Shown: positions 1-11,818 of the stretch, piece after piece
How the letters are laid out: each line of letters opens with the position of its first letter
How positions within the stretch are numbered: position 1 is the stretch's first letter
Assembly: GCA_037892935.1 (NCBI GenBank)
Contig: JAYXKI010000001.1
Coordinates: 372,001 to 436,000, forward strand
Direction: 5' to 3'
Source: Phlebopus portentosus
Lineage: Eukaryota; Basidiomycota; Agaricomycetes; Boletales; Boletinellaceae
Length of the DNA stretch: 64,000 nucleotides
Notes under the pieces: generated by a model
Seen by the model: only the letters and a program-made list of their open reading frames with translations
Databases searched by the model: none
What the model was told of the DNA's origin: nothing
Program-made: the position numbers and the translations under genes

Positions 1-192
1 AAGTAGCTTTGTTTGAAGTCGTCACTATTGGGTATTCAGCTTCTGCCATCGGCAAAACTGGTCACTGCCACCTTCTTTGAATCATATTTTCGTTTCGTCA
101 AGGCGGCAAGTTTGAATTCTCTTCCCGCCGTGGGATGTTTGCCTCGTCTGTACTGCCTACATTTGGGTGGACCTACACAGTTTTTGGAGCCC

Positions 193-200
193 TATATATA
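193..200 (+). promoter_or_regulatory. TATA box of the DUF6534-type gene
   Basis: An eight-base TATATATA run lies about 100 nt (first ATG at 297) to 140 nt (preferred ATG at 339) upstream of the gene. The rest of bases 1-296 shows no convincing coding sequence, and a CT-rich stretch precedes the ATG as in many fungal promoters. The assignment rests on sequence and position only. Confidence 0.4.
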
Positions 201-338
201 ACCTTCATCTTTCTCAGGTCATCCCCAAATCTCTCTTTCCTGCAGCGTTCTATCATACCCTAGACGCTCCATCCTGACGTTCAGCCGTACTGCGTTATGC
301 TAGACGCATATGAAGACCTTAACTTGTCGAAACAGACA

Positions 339-2439
339 ATGGCGGAGCTGTCAAGTCTCGTATCATCCTTTCCAAAGCTAGACACCTACGTTGGGGCATT
401 ACTCATAGGAAGCTACTTTGCAATTGTGTGCGTTCTCCTTCGTTTACTCAAGACGGCTAATTCATTGATAGAACGACGCGTAGTCTCTACGGCCTCACCA
501 CCCAACAAACGATTCGTTACTATCGAATGTACCCCAATGATTCAAACTCAACGAAAATCATGGTGCGTCGGTTTGTTAGCGGCTCGGCTTTGAATTCTGA
601 ATATAGATGTCTACTGGTCCAGGTCGGACTAGTCTGGTGCGTAGTATCCTTTCTGACAGTCTGACTGCATGTTTCAACTCATTATGAGCAGGCTCCTGGA
701 TTCTACGCACTCCATGTTGATATGCCACACCTGGTTCGCACAGTCCGCAGGAAATCAGTCATTCGCGTAACTAACTATGGCGACGAGCCAGCTATTATTA
801 TCTTATTTCGAACTATTTCAATCCCTTGAGTCTGTTGGATGGCGTCTGGTGAGCAGTCTAAATTTGAGATAGTTTACAATGCTCACGCGAACATTAGGTC
901 AATGCAGGTGGGTTTTGGAGCACTACTTCTGGATCGGTCTAATGATTTGACCCGGATCGTTTCTACCGAAGATATCCATCACCTTTACGGTAAGGTAGTC
1001 TCAAGCAAGCACCAACAACTGCTTCTCACTAATGCGAAGCTCAGGGTATCTTGGCTACAGTCGCGCACATGTAAGCCATGCTGCGTATGTATCCCCCTCG
1101 TTGAACTGAAATGGAACTTCAATCTATATAACAGGTTCTTCGCAATGCGTGTCAACCAAAGTAGGAGCGAATCCTCTCGATGAAGCACTCGTGAATACTG
1201 ATGACTTTCAAGTCACTAAGAAATTATGGATACCCTTCGCAATTGTATGTTTCTTCTTTTCCCAGTGTGTGACAATATTACAGCTGATCCTATTCAATCA
1301 GACAACTGCCTCTTTAGTGTGCCTCGGATTTACGATAGGTATATGCTATCCCGACCACTAGACAGTACTGATTTTTAACGACAAGTACAGCGACGACCGT
1401 CATGACAATACGGGAAACCTCTTTTGTGAAGTTCGAGCACTTCACCGTGAGCCGTTCTTTGGATAAAATGAGTGTTGTCCAACTACCCATGATTTGTTTT
1501 GCAGTGGCTCATTTGTACAACTCTCGGACTCAACACGATTTCGGACGTCATCATCACGGGCTCTCTGGGGTTATACTTACAGAGTCGGAGAACTGGGTTT
1601 GAGAAGACAAACAGCATAATCGACAAGCTCCTGTTATATGTGATAAATACGGGAATATTGAATATGTGAGTCTGGGCATTAGAAGCAATCTTGAGGTCAA
1701 CAAGATACTTATTTCCTTCATGCAGAGCTTATAATATCGCCGTATTGATCTGCGTGAGCCCTATCTTTCTACAACCTAACTTTGTCTCTGAAGATATGAC
1801 ACAGGCAGCGGTTATGAAAGATAACCTAATTTTCATAGGGATGTTCTTCCTTGTTAGCAAACGTGAGGTTTAGCGCTCTTCATTGTCTGATTCGCGTAGT
1901 CTAACTCTTTACTAGTCTATTCAAATTCTCTGCTGGCAGTGTCAGTCGTGTCATTTCAGTCTTTTCGATCTGCAATTACAATTTCTCGTGTCGGCAGGTT
2001 AAACTCGAGAGGCGTTACTCACGAGATGTGTACGCAAGAGATCAATGTCGTCACTCCTCCCGATGTGTACGAGCTCTACGGATCACGACGAGTAAGATTA
2101 GACTTCCCATTTTAGGGTGATGCTAATCATATTCCGTAGGGAACTTCAAATGTCGACGGTATTCCAGTGCATCCACTGCCACGTCCAGAAGGCAGCAGAC
2201 TGAAGGTCAGTCGGTTTCAATATGTCGACTCTTATTCGTCAAAATGCTCAAACCTAGGAAACAGCGACAGACTACGATTGATATCAAAATCACGAGGGAG
2301 ATACATACTATCAGTGATAACATGCATGAAGAATCAGAGGATGCAGTAAGTATCTAGAGATTAATGTTTCCGAGCTTTACTAAGCTTCCATTCCGTAAAA
2401 AAGTCTCAAAGGCCGAGCGTCGACAAGGAAACGGTCTAA
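339..2439 (+). CDS. DUF6534-type multi-pass membrane protein, about ten exons
   Basis: This is a basidiomycete integral membrane protein of the DUF6534 type, whose function is unknown. The first exon reads LDTYVGALLIGSYFAIV and splices at GTGCGT (near 437) into LYGLTTQQTIRYYRMYPND. Next come a 14-nt micro-exon (623-636, VGLVW), LLDSTHSMLICHTW, and YYYLISNYFNPLSLLDGVW after an intron ending near 790. Later exons give KLWIPFAIVCFFFSQC (around 1220), the family-typical ISDVIITGSLGLYLQSRR followed by TGFEKTNSIIDKLL (around 1530), a TM segment near 1810, YSNSLLAVSV (around 1920) and a hydrophilic tail ending at TAA 2437-2439. Six to seven TM helices are expected. The region 830-1180 could not be spliced with certainty. 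ATG 339 is preferred by similarity to usual family starts; ATG 297 is an in-frame alternative. Confidence 0.72.
623..636 (+). other. 14-nt micro-exon in the DUF6534-type gene
   Basis: The bases between ...TCCAG and GTGCGT keep phase between exons ending ...STKIM and beginning LLDSTHSM. They supply Val-Gly-Leu-Val and the first two bases of Trp. Without this exon the conserved segment would be out of frame. Confidence 0.55.
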
Positions 2440-2776
2440 ATGGCGTACATAGCATCAAGTCTGTCTGTTTGAAGGATATAAATTATGCATTAGATACGTT
2501 CAACAAATGCTCTTTACTTACTCATGTCGTATGACGTCGAAAACCATGTGAAATGCGTAGTTTCCTGTCCCTGTGAGCCTTGGGGATGCAACGTAAAAGG
2601 AAGGTCGCGGACGTGGAACTGTCGGGATTTCTGGCTGGAAAGCGTGACGTGATGCTGCGCAACTGAGTCACAAATGCCAAATTAGGAAATGTTGATCTAA
2701 TTTTGTTTATGAGTGCAGCCGCTGCGCTGCCTTGTACCGCCCTCACACCCTCTTGCTCTCCGCAGCGCAGTCCTCG

Positions 2777-4048
2777 ATGATGCCGCCCCGCGGTAACGAA
2801 GGATATGACTTTACACCTATCTTAACGCATTATCTCTTCTTGTTTACCAGTATACTTGCTGTGGTATGTACTCGGTCTTTCCTTGGCGACGGGCGTCAAA
2901 GAAGCGTAGGCTGACATGTACGTGTGTCGTTTCGCAGGCAGGCTGGTTTACTGCTTTCATAGGCCAGTGTGTCGCCACAGCGAACAGTATGTCTTATCAT
3001 TGTCCGACAGAGTTAGAGCTAATGGCATTGATGTATTGCAGTCAATCGTGAATCTGTTGGGGTGCTATGGTTTGCCATCTTCCTGCAGCTTTTCCTCATC
3101 CTGGGTGTATTTCACACCCTCGCAAGCGATTCTATCGCCATGCATCGCTTCCAAATATCTGTCTTCGGCGCGGTGGCAATTGTGTTCTCCGTCATGGGTG
3201 TCGACATGGGCATCTTTGAGAGTCAGGCCTCGCTCAACGCTATGGGAGCCGGTTGGCTCCTTCTCGCGATAGTCAACATCCTCTGGATATTGTATTTCAC
3301 GTCTGAAGAGGACTCTCTCGCCTTGCATATTTTCAATATGATGGGTACGGGAGGTCTGTCGCCACCGAGTAGACGTCGGCGAGCAACACGTGGTGCGTCG
3401 ATGCACATGGCGGGCAACGGCTATACCGGGAGCTATGCAGGAGGAGGTATTGGTCCCGGAGACGTGCCATACGACGCGAAGATCGGAAGTGGGGTTGGTG
3501 TGGGAATGAACACGCGAAGCAATGCGAGTCTAGGAGCGCCAGGCGGTGGGAGTATCGGCGCAGCGACGAGGAGCTTGGGCCAGACGGGCAGCGTGAGCGG
3601 CGTGCAGAGTACCGCCAATCCTGATACTATCGGCGCTAGTTCGCCCTTGATGGGCGGCGGCAATGCCGGTATTGGCGCTGGAGGAGGCATGTCAAGTCCG
3701 GAACACTCTGCGATTGATCCTACTCCGGCTCCCGACACTCAAACATACAAAGCTAAGGCTCTCTACGCTTGTCAGTACTTTATTTTCTATTTACAGTATA
3801 TTTTTCGCATGATGTGTCAACTGATTTTAATTATCATTCTTCAGACACCGCATCACCCGACGACCCGAACGAGATTTCGTTCACCAAAGGTGAAATTCTC
3901 GAAATCATCGATAAGCAAGGGAAATGGTGGCAAGCGAAGAAAGAAGATGGATCCGTCGGAAGTGAGTCTTGAGGTTTTTCCTGTTGTCTTAACATTCCAT
4001 TGATGTCATTGGACAGTTGCGCCATCGAACTATCTCCAGATCATCTGA
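2777..4048 (+). CDS. SHO1: Sho1-type osmosensor, membrane protein with C-terminal SH3 domain
   Basis: This is the plasma-membrane sensor that feeds the HOG MAP-kinase branch in fungi (family knowledge). The N terminus after [10 protein letters not shown] reads [20 protein letters not shown]. An intron follows, then [16 protein letters not shown], a second intron, then [20 protein letters not shown] and two more TM segments, giving the four expected helices in about the first 125 residues. A Gly/Ser-rich linker of about 130 residues leads to an SH3 domain. That domain starts at YKAKALYA, is split by an intron ([20 protein letters not shown]) and ends [13 protein letters not shown] / [10 protein letters not shown] after the last intron. 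All four splice joins keep frame, so the gene appears intact. ATG 2732 is in frame upstream, but 2777 matches the family start. Bases 2440-2776 hold only the intergenic promoter. Confidence 0.93.
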
Positions 4049-4973
4049 GCTTGAGAAGTGTACACGTCATCCCTATATTCTAACTACTCACGGTCGAGTC
4101 ATGCCTTATAACGCTTCTCATACCCCACGATGTTCTCTCGGGATCTATCATATTTCTGTTCTCGTGTTTGTTTTTGTGCAGTAATTGCAAAACAGATCAT
4201 ATTTCTGTTCTCTCTGTCTGTGAGCTGTGTTGCTTGTTGCTTGTTGCCTAGTTTGAATAACCTATTCTCTACTTACCTTCGTTGTATTATGTCCCCTATT
4301 TTGGACTTTATTCTTTTCCTGTTTGGCCGGCCTGGCTTGTAGCCGGACGAGTTTGGATTATGTCACAGTCTCTTTGATTCATCTCTTCGAGCTGTTGCAT
4401 TTCCCCTCCATCCTCTCAACGATGCGCAATCCCGTTCTCTCCCCCCATCTCTTTTGCTTTGTTCAAAGGTTTGGTATAATTAGTAAGAGCTCGTTGTCTG
4501 TATCTATGGCAAATGGATCTTCGCTTAACTCCTGCCGAGTTAGAGTCCTCGATACCCGAATGTCCGGAATTGTTATGATGGTACGTGTCTTACGTGGGTT
4601 CGTTGACACAAAGTGGTTCAGAAAGCAAAGAGGTCTCCATAGAGCGAGGGACAGTCTGAACAGTTGGATCACGACTACTGATGAAATCTGTAAGCCATCA
4701 AATAAGTAACGATCTTGATAATACTTGTATTCAGTGGGATCTTTGTGACCCTATGTTTCCAATTTGGGCCGCTGTTACATCAGTGAGAGACACAGCCGTG
4801 GTTGGTATCTCAATACCACACAATGCATCCTTGTCTTTGCCAATCACCACCTTATCTGTCCGCCCCGATATCGTCCCAGACTTTGCGTTCCGTTATCATT
4901 GTAGATGCTGGTTAATTTCTTGGACATAATTTGATCTGTTGACGAGGGAGAACCACGCTTGACTATTGTGATC
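4049..4973. other. Intergenic region without supported genes
   Basis: This holds the Sho1 3' region and the upstream region of the first BTB gene. A 128-codon open frame at 4323-4709 shows no family features, no fitting introns and low-complexity composition, so it was not called. T-rich stretches are frequent and no clear TATA box is seen close to ATG 4974. Confidence 0.5.
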
Positions 4974-5968
4974 ATGTCTTCTTTGACGAAAGCCATTAGC
5001 AGGGATGAGACGTTCTACTTTGAGATGACTATCTTTCAGGTTTGTACAACTTTATTTCCTGCTCTTGGACAGGCCTGACGCGTCATGGACGTGCTAGGTG
5101 GAGGACTGTCTGTTCAAAGTGCCTCGTAAACCTTTTGAGGACCAGTCGGACATTTTCCGTTCCATGTTTCAACTTCCGCCAGGGCATGACAAGCAGGTCG
5201 ACGGTTTGCATGATGAAAAGCCTCTGGTTCTTGAGGGAATCTCGAGGAAGGACTTTCGGTCTTTCTTGCAAGTTCTGCTTCCTCCGTACGTCTTGTTCAA
5301 ATTGGTCTGCTCTATCTTTTCGTTCGAGCTTGTGTTAACGCCACAATCGATATTTTCTCAGGAGCATCGGAGATGACATGCCTTTGTCAGAGGAGGAATG
5401 GCTTTCCGTTCTGAGCCTCTCGAACATGTGGGGCTTTTCGAAGATTAGGCAGACAGCTATTGAAAAGCTGCAGAACAATGACATCGACCTTATTACCAAA
5501 ATCGAGCTCGCGCATAGATTTGACATCCGAGAATGGTTATTCGGCGCGTACCTGGCTCTCGGGAAACGCTTGGAGCCGCTCTCGGTTGAGGAAGGAGCCC
5601 GGCTTGGATACGACTTCGCACTGAAGATGGCAAATGTTCGAGAACAACTCTTGCGCGATAAAATCGCTCATCCAGCCGCTTACCGCCAGAGACCCCCGTT
5701 CATACCCCCGCGTGGAGATAGTCCACGGGGTTCGCAGAGTTCACAAGCAGCAGCGAGGATGCGAGCGCGCATGGGGAGTAGTCTATTCGGTTCCCAGAGT
5801 CTGTATGGCGACGAAGACTCGGACGACATAATTCTTGCGAAGGCTATCAATGAGGTTTTTGGAATTCGTGGCGAGCCTCAATATGCATTTAGAGCCGATC
5901 TGGACGTAGACGCTGAGGAACGTATGCCGCCGTTTTTCATTCCACATTATCCCGGAGAGGCACTTTGA
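4974..5968 (+). CDS. BTB/POZ domain protein, first of the array
   Basis: This belongs to the basidiomycete BTB/POZ family; such proteins usually mediate protein-protein contacts, often as Cullin-3 adaptors, though the target here is unknown. Exons are 4974-5039 (MSSLTKAISRDETFYFEMTI), 5098-5285 and 5362-5968. The BTB core runs VEDCLFKVPRKPFEDQSDIF, an acidic loop, then ISRKDFRSFLQVLLPP. It is followed by the family-typical helical part (EEEWLSVLSLSNMWGFSKI, then EWLFGAYLALGKRLEPLSVE). The C-terminal 100 residues are Pro/Ser/Arg-rich and acidic and probably disordered. All splices are in phase and no break is seen. It is more divergent from the four copies at 6.4-11.8 kb than those are from each other. 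Confidence 0.85.
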
Positions 5969-6382
5969 ACGTCGTGTTCACATATATGATATTCGTACGG
6001 ATATACCATTTGGACTATGTATCTATGAAGGAATAGTATGCTGATGTATTTACAGTACCAGTACTTAGATTTCTGAACGCAGGTGTAGTAAACCAACCTG
6101 ATTCGGGTGCGTTACAATCTTGATGCCCCTTAATCTACTTGCCGGATTCTTCATCGTTATTGTGCGCGGATGAGCACTTCCCACGAGAAATCGTTTATAA
6201 AGCGGCATAATGATGCAAATCATGGCAACAATTCATACTATCTTACAGGTTTGACATGTTGACATTTGTGTTTGCCCTGGTTGTTAGGGCCAGACTAGTA
6301 CTTGTGGTGAGTCGGCATCAAGCAATCGTATTAGCACCTCCTTACCGACCACTACCACCACCATATCTTCTCCCAGTTTGCC
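5969..6382. other. Intergenic region between BTB genes
   Basis: About 414 nt hold the 3' region of the first BTB gene and the promoter of the second. A short CACC/CCACCA-rich leader (6340-6370) precedes ATG 6383. The equivalent leader, with the same CTACCACCAC motif, precedes the tandem copy at 9049, which supports duplication including the promoter. Confidence 0.45.
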
Positions 6383-7624
6383 ATGGCTCTTGGGATAGAG
6401 GAGACTGGTTCTGGATCAAGCTATACGCCTACTAGTTCTTGCAACGAAACTGAAGATGAAGTACGCTCTGCAGGTGTTCCGGACAATGCGGCGGCCCAAG
6501 CCACGGAAGCCGGCCTTGGTGACCGTGAGGCTACTCAGAAAGAAGTTGAAGAAGAAACGACATCGAAAGCGAAACATGGAAGAAGGATGATACGTTCTTC
6601 TTTTCTCTAGTCACTTTCCGCGTGAGTTCTTTTTTATCCTTGTGGTATTATACGCGACGTTGTAACATGTTCTGCTAAGGTCGAGGATCGATTGTTCAGA
6701 GTACCTAAGGACCCTTTTGAGAATCAGTCAGAACACTTTCGCAAGCTGTTTGCGAACGTGCCTACTGGAACAAAGCCAGTCAGAGACATTGATGAACCTA
6801 TTTTCCTTCCTGGGATTGACAAGGATGCTTTCCGGGACCTATTGCGATTGCTGTATCCGCCGTAAGTTACATTGTCCGTTCAAACTATTGAGACTCATGA
6901 AAGCCTCGTCGCAGTCCTATGACGTCGAGCTTCTCTGGTCCCGTCTTTTTAACTCGCGAGCAATGGCTCAAGTCCTTGACCTGGCGCAGACATGGGGCTT
7001 CGCAGGAATTCGCGCTCTGGCTATCCAAAAACTCGAACTGGCCTTTCTCGGAGAGATCGAGAAGCTCGAACTTGCCCTGAAATACCAGATCGAACAGTGG
7101 TATGCTGACGTGTACCTCGCATTGGCGAAGAGACCACAGCCATTATCGATTGATGAAGGACAGCTGCTAGGGCTAGAGCTTTCGCTCAAGTTGGCTGGTG
7201 TGAGGGAGCGGAACTTGGCCTACATGAAGGACAAATTCTCAGGTGCAGGGACTCCTGAGAATAAATTAGGACTTTTTGCACCGTTCGCGGACTCTAGCAA
7301 GCTATTTAGGATAACTGAAGATGCCATTTCGCCTCCCTCGCTCGTTCCTCAGAAAGACGGTATGTTCACACACAATTCGGCGTATGATCAATCTAATTAG
7401 AAATTCCTTAACTCCCGCTAGATTTGAAGTCTACACCGGAGTCGAAACCCGCAGCTCAGACATCCTCAACTCCATCACATTCCGACATCTCACCCGGTAC
7501 TTCTTCTGAAACGGTGAAACCAAAACATGTCGTGCTCCCTCCTGTCCCGGGTCCGGCAAAACCGCGTGTTATCATAAAATTGCCCGCTAAAGGCAAAGAA
7601 ATCTGCGACGACAACTCGACTTAG
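6383..7624 (+). pseudogene. BTB/POZ gene, tandem copy with two frameshifts
   Basis: This is a close paralogue of the intact gene at 9049-10338, with exon layout and introns conserved. It starts MALGIEETGSGSSYTPTS and continues with VEDRLFRVPKDPFENQSEHF and REQWL. It ends in a Pro/Lys-rich tail at 7624 after an intron near 7365-7422. Aligned with the 9.0-kb copy it carries two extra bases near 6560, so the first exon runs into a TAG instead of WKKDDTFFFS. It also lacks one base near 6970 (CAATGGCTCAAGTCC against CAATGGATCAAAGTCC). No splice choice restores the frame. The gene is either a recent pseudogene or affected by sequencing indels, and transcript data would decide. Confidence 0.7.
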
Positions 7625-7804
7625 GTGGGATATAAAGAAAACTTTTGGTTTATAAATCGTCGTGTATGGCAATTTCTTCGTATAATGCTAACTTCGCTTT
7701 GGAGTATGATCTCTGGGTCGAGGTTCAGATATTTTTCAGCTTTCTCACTCACACACACACATTGAATTCTTCCCGCACACATTTGTGACTATTTGAAGTT
7801 GCCT

Positions 7805-8925
7805 ACTTTGTCTCGATGAATCTCGATGATTTGTCGTCCCACATTTCGAAATTGACAAATAGTTATACATATGCTTTCGGCATCCTTATAAATCGGATTT
7901 GGTTTTGAAACGACCTCTTGAAGTACAAGTTCTCGAATAGCTGACAGGTGTTGCTTGAATTTGTCGACTGGGTTACTGAGGCTTTTGTATCAATAAAAGG
8001 AACAGCATTAATGAGCAATGGTGGGCTCAAGTAGCAACAGGAGATGCATGCATATTTTTGGTTCACGGCTCCATGTGCGAACCGACTGACGCCACGAATC
8101 CATCCGCTCATCCTGCCTGGTCATGTATAAACGTGAGTGTGAATACCACGAAACCTTGATAGCCTTGACGCACTTCAAAAGCCCCGAAACGCAACCGGCA
8201 GACAAAACAATTGATATCTGTATCAACTTTTGGCACTACGTACTGTCAGATTTGAGCCATCTGGATGGTAAGTTGAAATCCTAGCTTTTCCGATTCGTGA
8301 ATAAACAATGACTCATAACGCTCTGCAAGTGCGAACTACGTCGGTATATAACGCTGACCAAGCTCATGCGCGAGCTTTATTCTCACATCAGGTCGAGGAC
8401 GTCGAGATTAGATATGGTCAAGGGTCGTATGTCTCTGAACTTTCATTTATGAAGCGAGGGATTGAAAGCGTTCCAGTCCGCCTGCTCTTTTCCATTTTGA
8501 GGCTCCTGGGCGCTCTCATCAGGAAATACATCACAAGATAAAAGAAATATAAGCTTTGGTTATTTGAAGCAGCATGAGATCGAGATCTAACTCACAGAAG
8601 GTCAAGAAGTAGAAGGGAGTTTTCAAAACTCTTACTCGTTACATGCTCCAAATGAATAGAGTTACCATCGCTATCACCTTAGCGAGGTCCAGACGTGCTC
8701 TTATTACGGAGAACGTGTCGCAGAAGAACTCTGAGTTTCTGTCGAGTCGTTTTTGAGATACTCTAAAAAGATTGATTTCCAACCTCCCGCAAGAATTTAT
8801 TAGTTGACGCCGGCAAATATGCAGAAAGTTCAATAGGCAGAGCATACGCGGTCATGAATAAAGAGAAGTAGGACAAGCGACTTCTTCGCGTAGCGTAGGA
8901 ATGGCTAATGTTGACTCAAAGTTTA
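7805..8925 (-). pseudogene. Degenerate BTB/POZ gene remnant
   Basis: On the minus strand this region aligns piecewise with the BTB gene at 10607-11818. INLFRVSQKRLDRNSEFF at 8720-8770 matches NQLFRVPREGFERNSVLF. Bases 8308-8460 align with the BTB-associated helices around 11030-11180, and 7805-7865 align with the downstream stretch near 10500. Stops and indels interrupt every frame, and no open frame exceeds about 80 codons. It forms a convergent pair with the copy at 6383-7624, exactly as the two genes do in the neighbouring unit, so it arose by duplication of the pair and then decayed. Confidence 0.7.
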
Positions 8926-9048
8926 GTAGTACGGCAATAATATGCCCATGTAGCTTACGTACTTTGTTGACTATTGTTTACCCCATACATAAGGGTCGCG
9001 AGTCGTGGTCGATCACTTTTGCAACAACTACCACCACATCTTCTTGTC

Positions 9049-10338
9049 ATGACTCACGAAATAGAGGAATTTGGCTCTGAGTCGAGCTATACGCGCGTCA
9101 GTCCGGTCACAGACAATGCAGACGAAGTGAGCTCTGCCGTTGTTTCGGACAACGAAGACTCCCAAGTCGCGCAACCTGGTCTTAGTGACCGTGAGACTAC
9201 TCAGAAAGAAATCGAAGAAATTGATGCCAAAAGCGAAACGTGGAAGAAGGATGATACGTTCTTCTTTTCTGTAGTCACCTTCCGCGTGAGTGCTATTCGA
9301 GTCCTTGATCATGTAAAGCAACCACTAACTTCTAACAAGGTCGAGGATCGACTGTTTAGAGTGCCTAAGGACCCTTTTGAAAATCAGTCAGAACACTTTC
9401 GCAGGCTGTTTGCGAACGTGCCTACGAGCACCGAAACGAAGCCGGCCAGAGACATTGATGAACCTATTTTCCTTCCTGGGGTTGAAAGGGATGCTTTTCG
9501 GGACCTATTGCGATTACTGTATCCGGCGTAAGTTACCTCGTTTATTCAAACCGTTGAGAATGCTTCAATTCATGGGAACCTCATCGCAGTCCTATGACGT
9601 CGAGCTTCGCTGGTCCTATCTTCCTAAGTCGCGAGCAATGGATCAAAGTCCTTGACCTAGCACAGACATGGGGTTTCGCAGGAATTCGCGCCCTGGCTAT
9701 ACAAAAACTCGAGTCGGCCGACTTTGGAGAGATCGAGAAGCTCGAACTTGCCCTGAAGTACCAGATCAAACAGTGGTATGCTGGTGCATACCTTGCATTG
9801 GCGAAGCGGCCAGAGTCATTGTCGATTGATGAAGGACGGCGGCTTGGGCTGGAGCTATCTCTCAAGATGGCTGGTGTGAGGGAGCGGAGGTTGACCCATA
9901 TAAAGAAGAAAGTCTCGAATTCAGATGTCCCCGAGGATAACTCTGAAGGTCTTACAGCGTCCGGGCGCTGCAGCAATCCGTTTGGCACACCTCGAGATGC
10001 CGTTTCGGCTTTCTCAGCTTTCTCATCTGATCTTCCAAAAGACGGTATGTTCACACATAATTGGGCTAATGACAGGCCTAAATCACGTTTTTTCCCTCGC
10101 ACCAGAATCCAAGTCCACAGCCCAAACACCCCCGTCCTCGGACAGGTTTGGTGATCGCCGCGTCATCAAAATTTCACCGAGACGAAAGCAACAAGGAGCT
10201 GTATCTTGTTTTTCAACTTCCTTTACTCCCGACGTGCCTGCCTTACCCTTTAAAGGAAACAGAAGTACTGACAAGTTGGATACTGACTATGACAACGCTC
10301 GACTTAGGCAGGATATAAAGGAAACTTTTGATTTATGA
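9049..10338 (+). CDS. BTB/POZ domain protein, intact tandem copy
   Basis: The gene has four exons. Exon 1 (9049 to about 9284) reads MTHEIEEFGSESSYTRVS through KKDDTFFFSVVTFR. Exon 2 (about 9341-9528) carries the BTB segment VEDRLFRVPKDPFENQSEHF and ends LLRLLYPA. Exon 3 holds SREQWIKVLDLAQTWGFAGI, then QWYAGAYLALAKRPESLSID and VRERRLTHIKKK. Exon 4 begins ESKSTAQTPPSS and ends ETFDL at TGA 10336-10338. All splice phases agree. ATG 9049 is chosen over in-frame 8974 because it aligns with the start of the 6.4-kb copy. The N-terminal 55 residues are acidic and Ser-rich. The partner protein or process is unknown. Confidence 0.83.
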
Positions 10339-10606
10339 TAGATATATAGATGATTTCTACATACAAATGATGCTTACCACGCTCTGAAGTATGATAGGCT
10401 GTCTTGAAGTCCGATTTTCTCTTTTCACTTCTTTGGCTCTACATTGTATTTCCAGTATTTCCATGTATTTTGCAATGATCTGAGGATATTTCCTTTTTCT
10501 CGACGATCTGTTGCCCACACATTACGAAACTGACCACTTCGTACAAGTACTGATGCGCTTTCTCTCGGTATCATAATAAGTCGGATACATTCCTGAAACA
10601 ACCTTC

Positions 10607-11818
10607 TTATACAATTCCGTGTAAACTTGCAACAAATAGATGTCTTTCCCAATCCGTCATCTGGGTTTCGATGTAGTTGCTCCAATTTAACAATAGCACT
10701 AATCCATGATGGGGGGTGCTACCAAGTGACAGTAGGAGACGTTCATTTCTTCGGCTGACTAGTCTGGGGAAAACCGTAAAATAACGGCATGAAATCGTTT
10801 GAGTGTTCTGTTCGTGAATAGACGTAAGCGGGAAGAATTCAAACCTTGATAAACTTAATGAACTTATACCTCCTGGATAACCAACCGCCAAAATAGCCGA
10901 TATATCGACTTTCAACATCATATCGTCTGTATCCAAATGCTTGAACGATCGATTGAGCCTCCTCTCCCGGACTTGGGCCATCTTGACGGCGAAGCGAAAT
11001 CCGAGTCTTTCAGCCTCATGGATAGATAATGCTTCATGACGTTTTGCAAGTGCGATATACGCCGGCATGTACCACTCGCTGATCTCGTACCGATGTGCGA
11101 GCACTACTTTCGAGACTTCGTCGAAATCGAAGTCCTCGAGTTTATGTATGACGAACATTCGTATGCCCTTGAACTTCCATTTATGTGCCAAGGAAAGTAC
11201 TGCAATCCACCTGCTCTTCTCTAGCTGGAGCTCATGTGGATCCTTGGCGGGATGTCTATAGAGAAATATAAGCCTTGAAACAACCTTCTGAAGACGAGCC
11301 GCTCAAAGCGGTGAGACGAGGATAAGATGGAAATTTGACTTACGGAGGATAAAGCAATAGAAGAAAATCCTGAAAAGTTTCAGGCGCTACATCCTTCACA
11401 TGAACAGGGTTATCATCACTATCCCCTTCATGAGGTCCAGGTGTGTTCTTGTTCATGGAGAACATATCGCGGAAAAGCACCGAATTTCTCTCGAATCCTT
11501 CTCGAGGCACTCTAAAGAGTTGGTTTCCGACCTTCTCCCCCAAGGATTCATTGGCTGACCAACAATGTTAGAAAATAATAATAATCTCACGCTAAATGTG
11601 ACAAGAGAGAAGTAGAACAGATGATGTCTTTCGCATAGTGGAGGAAAAGCTAAAGTTGCCTCGGAGTCGCTGCTGTTTGCGAAGAGTACGTCGGCCGCAA
11701 GAGGCCTTTGGTCTCCTTCACTTCGTGATTCTCCAGTTTCTTCGAAAGCTAAGCTCTCTTGTTCCGAGAAACTAGACGAAATTGGTGACATGATGGCCCA
11801 ATCAGAGTCTGAACTCAT
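10607..11818 (-). CDS. BTB/POZ domain protein, minus-strand member of the pair
   Basis: The start is MSSDSDWAIMSPISSSFSEQ at 11818; the longer open frame reaching 11839 would need a TTG. Exon 1 ends FYFSLVTF, and an intron of about 58 nt leads into VGNQLFRVPREGFERNSVLF. The second exon ends LLLLYPP and the third carries LSLAHKWKFKGIRMFVIHKL, EWYMPAYIALAKRHEALSIH and VKMAQVRERRLNRSFKHLD. The C-terminal 90 residues (to 10607) are poorly conserved and another short intron there is possible, so the exact end is uncertain. It converges on the BTB gene at 9049-10338 and diverges from the F-box gene at 12168, sharing a 350-nt intergenic region. Confidence 0.72.

Larger units (their letters stand above)
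6383..8925 (+). repeat. BTB pair, tandem unit 1 (diverged)
   Basis: This unit contains a plus-strand BTB gene (frameshifted) followed by a convergent minus-strand BTB remnant. The same arrangement recurs at 9049-11818, with start-to-start spacing of 2,666 nt. Similarity runs through coding, intron and intergenic bases, which indicates duplication of the whole pair. Confidence 0.6.
9049..11818 (+). repeat. BTB pair, tandem unit 2
   Basis: This is the second copy of the convergent BTB pair, and both of its genes remain readable. It is the reference against which the breaks in unit 1 were located. Confidence 0.6.

Noticed and set aside
4323..4709. 128-codon frame between Sho1 and the first BTB gene
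   Set aside because: There is no recognisable domain, no supporting splice pattern, and the sequence is T-rich like the surrounding intergenic DNA.
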